From assembly GCF_024707505.1 (NCBI RefSeq), contig NZ_CP102604.1, forward strand, positions 2,356,001 to 2,420,000: DNA of 64,000 nt, written 5' to 3'. Source of the stretch: Pantoea sp. SOD02 (GTDB lineage Bacteria; Pseudomonadota; Gammaproteobacteria; Enterobacterales; Enterobacteriaceae). How positions within the stretch are numbered: the stretch's first letter is position 1; every line of letters starts with the position of its first letter. The notes under the pieces are model-generated. The model worked only from the letters and a program-made list of their open reading frames with translations, had not been told where the DNA came from and searched no databases. Below, in pieces: positions 18,607 to 26,175 of the stretch. The position numbers and the translations under genes were made by a program.

Positions 18607-19101
18607 ATGGTGAATAAGAGTCTCGTGCTTGTGTTGCTGGCGGTGTTAAGTCTGGCTGCGTGTAAAGCGCCACCGCCACCCGTTACTGATGACACGCTGG
18701 TAACCAGTGAAGTGAATGGCGTCCAACTGGTTCATCGTCATGCGGTGGCAGCACCTGGCGAATTCACGCCGGTCAATGAGAGTTATCGCGCGCTCTATGC
18801 GGCATCCGTGATGACCACGCCTGATTTCGGTGGCAAGGTAGTGCGCTATCTTGATAACGCCAAACCGTTTGAAGTGCTGGGACGTGTTGAACACAGCTGG
18901 CTGGCGGTGGCCGATGAGCCTAACGGCCAGTTAATTGGCTATATTCCGCCGAAAGCGGGCGTAGAGAGCAGCCGTTATGACGCGACCATTCGTAGCGATC
19001 GCCCGCGCCCTCGCCGCAACAGCAAACAGGTCTGTGTGGCCGTTGGGGGCGCCAGTAAGGCTTGTCGCACTAACGATACCGCGACCTGGATTTTAGACTG
19101 A
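18607..19101 (+). CDS. SH3-like outer-membrane lipoprotein heading the T6SS-like locus
   Basis: About 164 residues with a lipoprotein signal: hydrophobic VLVLLAVLSLAAC with Cys near residue 18 and Pro-rich sequence after it. The residue after Cys is Lys, not Asp, so outer-membrane sorting is expected. The body (VMTTPDFGGKVVRYLDNAKPFEVLGRVEHSW) reads as a bacterial SH3-like fold, often a peptidoglycan contact. Two further Cys lie near the C-terminus. It is not TssJ, which has a transthyretin-like fold and different length. ATG 18607 sits close to GAGG; GTG 18610 has better spacing. A terminator-like hairpin separates it from tssL. Confidence 0.7.
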   Translation: MVNKSLVLVLLAVLSLAACKAPPPPVTDDTLVTSEVNGVQLVHRHAVAAPGEFTPVNESYRALYAASVMTTPDFGGKVVRYLDNAKPFEVLGRVEHSWLAVADEPNGQLIGYIPPKAGVESSRYDATIRSDRPRPRRNSKQVCVAVGGASKACRTNDTATWILD

Positions 19102-19122
19102 TAATGCAATCCGGCGCACAAT

Positions 19123-19157
19123 GCCCGCAGCAGCTTTCGCTATGCGGGCTGTGATTT
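19123..19157 (+). terminator. Terminator-like hairpin between lipoprotein gene and tssL
   Basis: Stem GCCCGCA (19123-19129) / TGCGGGC (19143-19149) followed by TGTGATTTTC. It may end the lipoprotein transcript or attenuate reading into tssL. Confidence 0.55.
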
Positions 19158-19185
19158 TCGCCCTTGCCTGGATAACCAAGATTTA

Positions 19186-20400
19186 ATGACTCAGGATTCC
19201 CTTGCTCGCGATGGCATTGTCGCGGGCAATGATAACCTTTTGCTTAATGCCGCAGCACCTATCCTGAATGCCGTGGTACGTATACGGCAGGCCGCTACGC
19301 ATGACGATCCTGCCGGCTTGCGCCAGTTACTGATCGAAGAGATCCGCCAATTCGAACAACGCTGCAAACAAGCGGGTTTACCTTTTGAAATGATCATCGG
19401 CGCGCGCTACTGCCTGTGCAGCGTGCTGGACGAAGCCGCGGCGCAAACGCCGTGGGGCACGCGCGGCGTGTGGTCCGGTAACGGCATGCTGGTGACTTTT
19501 CATAATGAAAGCTGGGGCGGCGAGAAAGTGTTCCAGCTGTTATCGCGCGTTTCGCAGAGCCCGCAGCAGCATTTGTGGCTGTTGGAACTGATCCACTATT
19601 GCCTGTTGCTCGGCTATGAAGGTCGCTATCGCGGCAGTGACAGCGGTCGCGCACAGTGTGAAGCGATCCGCAAACGCCTGGCGCAATTGATAGCCGAGCA
19701 TCGTCCGTCGAGCGCCAATCCGGCGGTGCCGCTGGTGGAAGTGCATCCTCTGGTCAGCACCCTGACGCGTCCAATGGTGCCGCTTTGGGCCTGCGTCACC
19801 CTGGCCACGCTGGTGGCGAGCCTGATCTACAGCGGGCTGAACTGGCGTCTCGGCAACGCCGCCGAACCATTGTTGCGCACCATCTATCAAACCCCGCTGC
19901 CACAAATCACGCCAGGACGTCGCCCTACTTCCCCTCAAGCGCTGCTCGATCTGCATCAACGTCTGAATGATGTGATTGCGGCCGGACAGCTGGAAGTGAG
20001 CGACGGCGCGTTCGGCAGCAAAGTGATTATCCCGGCGGACAAACTGTTCTCCAGCGATGGCACGGTGGTGAATCAGGTCGGTCGGGCGCTGCTGGCGCAT
20101 GTGGCCAGCGCGATGAAAACCGTGAAAGGCACGGTTTTGGTGTCGGTGTATACCGACAACAGCCCGGTCGATGGCCGTTTCGCCTCCAGCTACGAATTCT
20201 CCTTTGCCCGCGCACGCGCCATCACCCAACTGCTTAATCCGCAGCTCGCTGAAGGTCACAGCGTGAAAGCGGAAGGTCGCGGCGACAGCAATCCGCTGCT
20301 GCCGAACGACAGCAATGAAAACCGCGCCCGCAATCGTCGGGTGGAAATCACCCTGTTTGTGACACCGGAAACCCTCGGCAATCATCAGGGAGGCCAATGA
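19186..20400 (+). CDS. tssL: T6SS inner-membrane protein TssL, long form with OmpA domain
   Basis: 404-residue TssL (DotU/IcmH family). The N-terminal cytoplasmic DotU domain (about 1-195) includes ARYCLCSVLDEAAAQTPWG and LLGYEGRYR. One membrane segment follows at about 200-218 (PLWACVTLATLVASLIY). The periplasmic OmpA-like peptidoglycan-binding domain fills about 285-400, with SVYTDNSPVDG, SFARARAITQLL and NRARNRRVEITL. In working systems TssL pairs with TssM and TssJ in the trans-envelope complex. It overlaps tssM by four bases (ATGA). The ribosome site before ATG 19186 is weak. Confidence 0.93.
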   Translation: MTQDSLARDGIVAGNDNLLLNAAAPILNAVVRIRQAATHDDPAGLRQLLIEEIRQFEQRCKQAGLPFEMIIGARYCLCSVLDEAAAQTPWGTRGVWSGNGMLVTFHNESWGGEKVFQLLSRVSQSPQQHLWLLELIHYCLLLGYEGRYRGSDSGRAQCEAIRKRLAQLIAEHRPSSANPAVPLVEVHPLVSTLTRPMVPLWACVTLATLVASLIYSGLNWRLGNAAEPLLRTIYQTPLPQITPGRRPTSPQALLDLHQRLNDVIAAGQLEVSDGAFGSKVIIPADKLFSSDGTVVNQVGRALLAHVASAMKTVKGTVLVSVYTDNSPVDGRFASSYEFSFARARAITQLLNPQLAEGHSVKAEGRGDSNPLLPNDSNENRARNRRVEITLFVTPETLGNHQGGQ

Positions 20401-22514
20401 TGCGCGCATCACTGCAACATCTGTTAACCCATCGCCTGCTGTGGAGCCTGATTGGCGTCACGGCATTGAGCTGCGTGCTGTGGATGCTCGGACCGCTGTG
20501 GAGCTGGGGCGATACGCGCCCGCTCGAGCCGGTATTGCCGCGCCAGTTAGCGGTCGGTCTGCTCTATCTGCTTTGGCTGCTGTTCCAGTTTATCCCGGCA
20601 TTGTGGCGCGGCTGGTTTAACAGCAAGCTGCTTAACCGTCTGCAGCAGATGAGCCAGGAAGAGTTATCCGATCGTCAGGCCACCGAAACTCTGCTGGCGC
20701 AGCGCTTCAGTGAAGCGGCGCTGCGTTTAAAGCGCACTCAGTTTGGTCGTCGCCATCAGCAGAGCTGGCTAGCACGTTTTCAAAGTCATTACCTTTATCA
20801 GCTGCCGTGGTACGTGATGATTGGCGCGCCGGGCGCCGGTAAAACCACCGCGTTGCTTAATGCCGGTCTTGAATTCCCGCTCACCGACAGCCTCGGCAAA
20901 GCGGCGATTCGCGGCGTGGGCGGCACGCGCCATTGCGACTGGTGGTTTACCGACAGCGCAGTACTGATCGATACCGCTGGGCGTTACGCCCTGCAGGAGA
21001 GCCAGCGCGCGCGCGACGGCGCGGAGTGGCAGAGTTTTATTAACCTGCTGAAGCGCTATCGCACCCGCCAGCCGATTAACGGCGTGATCATGACCATCAG
21101 CGTCTCCGATCTGCTGACCGATTCAGCCGAAGCGCGTCATGCGCAGGCCAGCGCGCTGCGTGAGCGCATGGCGGAGCTGCATCAGCACACCGGCATTCAC
21201 TTCCCGGTTTACGTGATGGTGACCAAAACCGACCTGCTCAAAGGGTTTATGAGTTTCTACGGCAGCCAAAGCAAGCCGCAGCGTGATGCAATTTGGGGCT
21301 TTACCTTTCCGTGGGAACCGGGCAAACCGCACAAAGATGACTGGCATCGTAGCTTCAGCCAGCAATATCAGCACTTAGAGCAGCGTTTACAGCAGCAATT
21401 GGCTGAGGTGATGGCGAGTGAACGCGATCTCACCCAGCGCGCCGACAGCTTCCTGTTCCCGCAAGAGTTCAGTTCGCTGCGTCCGCTGCTGAATGAGTAT
21501 CTTGATGTGGTGTTCTCCAGTCATCAGGAGCCGATTGCCTGGTCGGCGCGCGGTCTGTTCTTCACCAGCGGCACGCAGGAAGGTTTACCGTTTGACCGCA
21601 TCATGGGCGAGCTCAATCGTAAACTGCAGCTACCGCACACCGGTGAAAGCAGCCTCGCGGCCTGGGATAGCGTTAATCGCAGCAGCCCCATTCCGGGCAA
21701 CAAAGGGCAGAGTTTCTTTATCCGCGATTTGCTGAGCGATTTGGTGTTCCGCGAAAGTGGCCTGGCGGGTAGCAATCGCCATTGGGAATACCGCAACCGC
21801 CTGTTCCACTGGATCGGTTATGGCGTGCTGACCGGCGCGCTGTTGCTGCTCTCCTGCTTGTGGCTCACCAGCTATATTCAGAATCAGCGTTATCTCGACC
21901 AGGTTGCAGAGCGCATTGGTCCGATCACCACGCAAAGTCAGCAGGTAATCCATCAGCCCGCCGATAATATTTTTGATCTGCTACCCTTCTTAAATAACCT
22001 GGTGAAACTGCCGCTCTCCGAGCGTTTTTCCCTCGACAATCCACCGCTTACCATGCGCGTTGGGCTGTATCGCGGCAACCAGGTAAGCGATGCGGCGTGG
22101 GCGCTTTATCAAAATGCGCTTAAGTCTTTACTGTTGCCGCGCGTGGCACAGCAGATCACTAATTTGCTGCGTGACGATCCGGGTACCGATAACGAATACA
22201 GTCGCAATGCGCTGCGCGCTTATCAAATGCTGTATCAGCCGCGCAATTATGACGGCGAGTTTCTGCGTGGCTGGCTGATGCAAAACCTGCAGCGTACGCT
22301 ACCGGATGATGTTAGCGCGCGTGATTTGCAGCAGCTCGACTGGCATCTGAGCCAGCTGCTGGATCAACAAATTCAGTCTTCGCCCTATGCGCGTGACAAC
22401 GCGTTGATGATGCGCAAGCTTGCGGAGAATCTGAAAAATGCCGGTGACAGCAGCAACACGCTGGCGATTGCGCCGCACGTCGTTTCGCAGCGATTGACCA
22501 GACACAGTGAGTAA
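20397..22514 (+). CDS. tssM: Short TssM (IcmF family) lacking most of the periplasmic domain
   Basis: 705 residues, against about 1100-1200 for usual TssM. Present: two N-terminal membrane segments, the cytoplasmic NTPase with Walker A GAPGAGKTTALL (about 142-153) and LIDTAGRYALQ, and a third membrane segment at about 475-495 (LTGALLLLSCLWLTSY). The remaining roughly 210 periplasmic residues are far fewer than the usual 700 or so, and the distal part that binds TssJ in the best-studied systems is missing. The frame is intact to a normal stop coupled to tagF, so this looks like stable shortening and not a recent frameshift. ATG 20397 overlaps tssL. Confidence 0.9.
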   Translation: MMRASLQHLLTHRLLWSLIGVTALSCVLWMLGPLWSWGDTRPLEPVLPRQLAVGLLYLLWLLFQFIPALWRGWFNSKLLNRLQQMSQEELSDRQATETLLAQRFSEAALRLKRTQFGRRHQQSWLARFQSHYLYQLPWYVMIGAPGAGKTTALLNAGLEFPLTDSLGKAAIRGVGGTRHCDWWFTDSAVLIDTAGRYALQESQRARDGAEWQSFINLLKRYRTRQPINGVIMTISVSDLLTDSAEARHAQASALRERMAELHQHTGIHFPVYVMVTKTDLLKGFMSFYGSQSKPQRDAIWGFTFPWEPGKPHKDDWHRSFSQQYQHLEQRLQQQLAEVMASERDLTQRADSFLFPQEFSSLRPLLNEYLDVVFSSHQEPIAWSARGLFFTSGTQEGLPFDRIMGELNRKLQLPHTGESSLAAWDSVNRSSPIPGNKGQSFFIRDLLSDLVFRESGLAGSNRHWEYRNRLFHWIGYGVLTGALLLLSCLWLTSYIQNQRYLDQVAERIGPITTQSQQVIHQPADNIFDLLPFLNNLVKLPLSERFSLDNPPLTMRVGLYRGNQVSDAAWALYQNALKSLLLPRVAQQITNLLRDDPGTDNEYSRNALRAYQMLYQPRNYDGEFLRGWLMQNLQRTLPDDVSARDLQQLDWHLSQLLDQQIQSSPYARDNALMMRKLAENLKNAGDSSNTLAIAPHVVSQRLTRHSE

Positions 22515-22527
22515 TGGTGAGGTAATC

Positions 22528-23226
22528 ATGCCGACACACACTGCGCCGGGCTGGTACGGCAAGTTACCGGCCACCGGCGACTTTTTGCGCCAGCGTCTGA
22601 GCGAAAATACGGTGACGCCGTGGAGCCACTGGTTTCAACAGGGATTGACGCACTGGCATCAGCAACCGGATGCCAGTCCGGCACAGTTTTTACGTGCGCC
22701 GGTGTGGAATTTTGTGTTGCCGCTTTCGCCGCTGCGTCAGCAGGTGCAGATGGGCTGCCTGCTGCCCTCGTGTGATCGCGTGGGCCGCAGCTGGCCGCTG
22801 CTGGCGCTGCGTAGCTTCCCGTTGAGCCGCTGGCACAGCGCGCAGTTGGCAATGTCCGGCGACTGGTTTCAGGAATTGGGCGCGCTGCTGCTGCACGCGG
22901 TGCGCGATCGGCTCAATCCCGATGCGCTGGAACAGCAAATGCAGCGCTTGTCGCCGCTGCTGGTGCCGGATACGCAGCGCAGCGACATCATGGATGTGAT
23001 TGGTTTTGATGATTTGCCCTGCACGCTGAGCTGGCGTGAAGTGGCTGACAGGTTCGATCCGCAGCAGCACATGAGCTACTGGTGGAGTAATCGCAGTGAC
23101 GGTTTTAGCCATGCCACGCATAAACACAGTGGCCCGCTGACTGCGCAACTTTTTTCATTATTGTTTAACCCGGCGTCTGGTGCACAGCCGGGCCGCAACG
23201 GCCTCTATCCACCGATGTTTGAATAG
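22528..23226 (+). CDS. tagF: T6SS post-translational repressor TagF
   Basis: 232-residue TagF (ImpM family). The start PGWYGKLPATGDFLRQRL is the family hallmark, and the C-terminal half has YWWSNRSDGFSHA. In Pseudomonas and Agrobacterium TagF holds the T6SS off, in part through the FHA protein, independently of or alongside the kinase. GGTGAGG before ATG 22528 decides this start over the overlapping GTG 22507. It lies between tssM and the FHA gene, completing a regulatory set with the kinase and phosphatase. Confidence 0.88.
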   Translation: MPTHTAPGWYGKLPATGDFLRQRLSENTVTPWSHWFQQGLTHWHQQPDASPAQFLRAPVWNFVLPLSPLRQQVQMGCLLPSCDRVGRSWPLLALRSFPLSRWHSAQLAMSGDWFQELGALLLHAVRDRLNPDALEQQMQRLSPLLVPDTQRSDIMDVIGFDDLPCTLSWREVADRFDPQQHMSYWWSNRSDGFSHATHKHSGPLTAQLFSLLFNPASGAQPGRNGLYPPMFE

Positions 23227-23259
23227 GCCGTCGCGTTTGCCTTGTTAACGGGATGACTC

Positions 23260-24372
23260 ATGCAATTTACCATTGTGCAGTGCAATACGGATGTGCCCGC
23301 CAAGACGGTAGCCTTCAAACCGCCCGGCGGCACTATCGGCCGCAGTCAGGATAACGATCTGGTGCTGCCTGACGAATCGCGCGCCATATCGCGCTTGCAG
23401 GCGCTGGTGCACCTATCGCCGGAGGGCGAATGCCGCCTGACCAATCAGGGCAGCGTCACGTCGGTGGTATTGAACGGCGTCGCGTTGCAACGCGGCTCGC
23501 AGGTAGCGTTGCAGGATGGTGACACGCTGCAAATTGGTGAGTACGGGCTCGAAGTGCGCGATCCCAACAATCTCAAAACCCACCGGGACGATCCGCTGGC
23601 GTTCTTTGCCGACAGCAGTGATGACCCGCTCGGCATGATGCAGGAGCCCGACGTGATTCCCGAGCCGGTAGCGCGTCAGGAACGTCGCAACGATCCGCGT
23701 CTCGCCATCGATCCGCAAAGCGATGCGCCGACGCTGCCAGCCACCTTGCTGGGCGTCTCTCAGGACAAACTGATTGCTGCGTTGCTGGAAGGCATGGGGC
23801 TGAACAACGGCCACCAAACCACCATCACCGAAGAGCAGATGCGTGTCACTGGCCGCATGCTGAGCCTGTTTTCGCAAGGCACCGTCGCCCTGCTCTCCTC
23901 GCGCTCGATTCTCAAGCGCGGCGTGAAAGCCGACATGACGATGATCCTCAACGAGGCCAATAACCCGTTCAAAATTTTGCCGTCCGGTAAAACCGTGTTG
24001 ATGCAGATGTATCAGAGCCAGATGCCGGGCTTTATGCCGCCGGAACCGGCGGTGCGTGATGCGCTGGTGGATTTGCAGGCGCATCAGCTTGGGATGATTG
24101 CCGGCATCCGCGCAATTATCGCCGCCATGTTGCAATCCTTTAACCCGCAGCGCTTAGAAGAAGAAGCGCGCAAAGATGGCGTACTGCCCAAAATGGCGTT
24201 TAGCACCGGACGAAAAGCGGCGCTGTGGGATTATTTCTCACGCCACTATCAGCGTACCGCCGGTGAAATTGAAGATGACTTCCACACGCTGTTCGGCGAA
24301 GCCTTCCTGCATGCCTATGATATGGAAGTGAATCAATATAAGGATTCTCAGACGCGGACCGAAGACGCATGA
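23260..24372 (+). CDS. tagH: T6SS-associated FHA-domain protein (TagH/Fha)
   Basis: 370 residues. The N-terminal FHA domain (about 1-105) has GRSQDNDLVLPD with the phosphothreonine-binding Arg28 region, followed by ISRLQALVH and NGVALQRG. A poorly structured acidic/proline linker (about 106-160) leads to a T6SS-FHA C-terminal domain (about 165-350) with GRMLSLFSQGTVALLSSRS. In threonine-phosphorylation control, the phosphorylated Fha promotes assembly of the apparatus. The gene shares ATGA with the PP2C gene, its natural antagonist partner. Confidence 0.88.
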   Translation: MQFTIVQCNTDVPAKTVAFKPPGGTIGRSQDNDLVLPDESRAISRLQALVHLSPEGECRLTNQGSVTSVVLNGVALQRGSQVALQDGDTLQIGEYGLEVRDPNNLKTHRDDPLAFFADSSDDPLGMMQEPDVIPEPVARQERRNDPRLAIDPQSDAPTLPATLLGVSQDKLIAALLEGMGLNNGHQTTITEEQMRVTGRMLSLFSQGTVALLSSRSILKRGVKADMTMILNEANNPFKILPSGKTVLMQMYQSQMPGFMPPEPAVRDALVDLQAHQLGMIAGIRAIIAAMLQSFNPQRLEEEARKDGVLPKMAFSTGRKAALWDYFSRHYQRTAGEIEDDFHTLFGEAFLHAYDMEVNQYKDSQTRTEDA

Positions 24373-25145
24373 AGATGATGTTTGCCAGCCGCTGCCAGCA
24401 AGGCATGCGCGACGAAAATCAGGATCGTACTGGCGCCGAGTTGGACGATCATAAAGCCTGTTTTCTGGTGTGCGACGGCGTGGCCGGTTTGCCCGGCGGA
24501 GATATCGCTGCGCAGCTGGTGCGCGACACGCTGCTGACGCAGTTGCAGCATAGCGCGACCTTCACGCCGGAAAGCACGCGTGCCGCCATCGAACATTGCC
24601 AGCAGGTGCTGATTGAGGCACAGGGAAACAATCCGAATTTTTCCCGGATGAGCACCACGCTTGCCGCGCTGTTTATCGACCGTGAAAAACAGCTCGCATG
24701 GTGGGCGCACGCTGGCGACAGCCGGGTTTATCACTTCCGTCATGGAGTACTGAATCAGGTGACGCGTGATCACAGTTTGGCCCAGCAGTTACGCGAGGCG
24801 GGCTATGAAAATACCGGCATTAACAGTAATTTACTCTATAATGCGCTCGGTGTTGAGCCTGCCCGTCCGGCCACCTATAGCGAGGTGATTACGCTGGCCG
24901 ATGGCGATGCGTTTTTGGTTTGCAGCGATGGATTCTGGCTCAATCTCACCACCCACGAAATGGAACTGGCCCTGCGCATGGTGAATGCCTGCGAAGAGTG
25001 GCTGACTTTGATGGAACAAGCCGTTAACCGCAGTGTTAAAAGCGACAATCTCAGCGCTCTTGCCGTCTGGATTGGCGAACCGCAGGAAGCGACGCTGCTT
25101 TATTCCCAGGCTGATGCGGCACGTTTTCTGCCGTCACGTTATTGA
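24369..25145 (+). CDS. pppA: PP2C-type Ser/Thr phosphatase (PppA-like)
   Basis: 258-residue metal-dependent phosphatase. The PP2C motifs appear in order: RDENQD (metal Asp), VCDGVAGLPGG, MSTTLAALF, AGDSRVYHF, TRDHSLAQQL, VCSDGFW and SDNLSALAV. PppA removes the phosphate that PpkA puts on the FHA protein, returning the system to the off state. It is translationally coupled to tagH. There is no signal peptide or membrane segment, so it acts in the cytoplasm. Confidence 0.92.
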   Translation: MKMMFASRCQQGMRDENQDRTGAELDDHKACFLVCDGVAGLPGGDIAAQLVRDTLLTQLQHSATFTPESTRAAIEHCQQVLIEAQGNNPNFSRMSTTLAALFIDREKQLAWWAHAGDSRVYHFRHGVLNQVTRDHSLAQQLREAGYENTGINSNLLYNALGVEPARPATYSEVITLADGDAFLVCSDGFWLNLTTHEMELALRMVNACEEWLTLMEQAVNRSVKSDNLSALAVWIGEPQEATLLYSQADAARFLPSRY

Positions 25146-25158
25146 TCCAAGGATTCTT

Positions 25159-26109
25159 ATGAAAGTGTGGTTGACGGGCTTCGCAACCCTGTTGCTGGCC
25201 GGAAATGCGCAGGCAGAAGATTATCGTGTGGTCTATTCACCGAGCCTGTCATTGGAAGTCTACATTGATGACGTGGCGAGCAAAGCACCTAACGACTGGT
25301 GCAAAGAGACGCTGCCGCTGCGCATTGTTTCGGGCAAAAGCACCGACTCCAGCGTCCTGACCAGCTTCCTGCCGCGCGTCGGTACGCTGCTGGCTAATCA
25401 GTGCGGCTTGCTGGATGAACTGCCGTGGCAGATGACTAATAAAGAGGGCAGCGTGCTGGCAAACGGTAGCGCAGCCAAATTACAGAACTGGCGTCCCATC
25501 GTCATCAACGATGCCACGGCCAGCGCAACCGCCAATAATGCCGCGCCGCTCGATCTCTCGCGCCCGGCGGATAGCACGCCGTTGCAGCATTTTGCCTTGC
25601 CGGGCGGTTGTCATTTCCGTACCTGGTGGGATGACAAAGGCGAATCGCTGTTTATCCCGGATAACCCGAATCAGCACTGCTCTACCGAAGGCTGGCTGGA
25701 AGGCCCGAGCGAAATGACGCTGATGAGCAACGGTAAAACGCGCAATGTGGCGCTGAATTTCTATCAGGGCTACCCGATTGCAGATTTGAAACTAAGCGGT
25801 CCGCCGCTGGAAGTGGTCTCGGTGAATAACCAGCGCATGATCGTTACGCGTCCGGATGCCGATGATAGCTGGTTAGTGCTGCCGTTTGATGCACAACAGC
25901 ATGTGTGGCGCTTCAGCGGCACACTTCTGGTGAAGATGGACAAAACCGCCGATCAGGACAGCGATGTGCTGAAAAAGCGGGTTGAGACGTTACGCGGCGT
26001 TTGGTCGCCGCAATTTATGCCACAGCAAAAAGTGACTGTGTTACTGATTGACACCCTGCATGCGGATCTCGCCGATCCGGCGATTGGTGCCTGGCGTAAC
26101 ATTAATTAA
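25159..26109 (+). CDS. Exported protein of unknown function in the T6SS-like locus
   Basis: 316 residues with a Sec signal peptide (MKVWLTGFATLLLAGNAQA, cleavage likely before EDY). The mature part has four Cys (DWCKE, NQCGL, GGCHF, QHCST), which suggests two disulfides in the periplasm. The sequence is rich in beta-strand-like segments and has no motif I recognise. ATG 25159 follows AAGGAT and sits 13 bases after pppA. Lying between phosphatase and kinase genes, it could be a periplasmic input for the kinase, whose C-terminus is periplasmic; that is inference. Confidence 0.75.
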   Translation: MKVWLTGFATLLLAGNAQAEDYRVVYSPSLSLEVYIDDVASKAPNDWCKETLPLRIVSGKSTDSSVLTSFLPRVGTLLANQCGLLDELPWQMTNKEGSVLANGSAAKLQNWRPIVINDATASATANNAAPLDLSRPADSTPLQHFALPGGCHFRTWWDDKGESLFIPDNPNQHCSTEGWLEGPSEMTLMSNGKTRNVALNFYQGYPIADLKLSGPPLEVVSVNNQRMIVTRPDADDSWLVLPFDAQQHVWRFSGTLLVKMDKTADQDSDVLKKRVETLRGVWSPQFMPQQKVTVLLIDTLHADLADPAIGAWRNIN

Positions 26110-26175
26110 TTAGCGGTCGTTGCCCGCCGTCATCGTGATGACGGGGCGCTACAGGACGTGTTCAGAGAGTTCACT

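Noticed and set aside
18607..19101. Lipoprotein as TssJ
   Set aside because: Sequence pattern is SH3-like and shows none of the TssJ beta-sandwich features I would expect.
19540..20412. 290-codon frame antisense to tssL
   Set aside because: Antisense shadow; tssL has clear DotU and OmpA domains.
20397..22514. tssM as a recent pseudogene
   Set aside because: Frame is intact, the stop is coupled to tagF with a good ribosome site, and no further TssM sequence follows in any frame.
22507..22527. GTG start for tagF seven codons upstream
   Set aside because: Overlaps the tssM stop and lacks a ribosome site, whereas ATG 22528 has GGTGAGG and begins the conserved PGWYGKLP.
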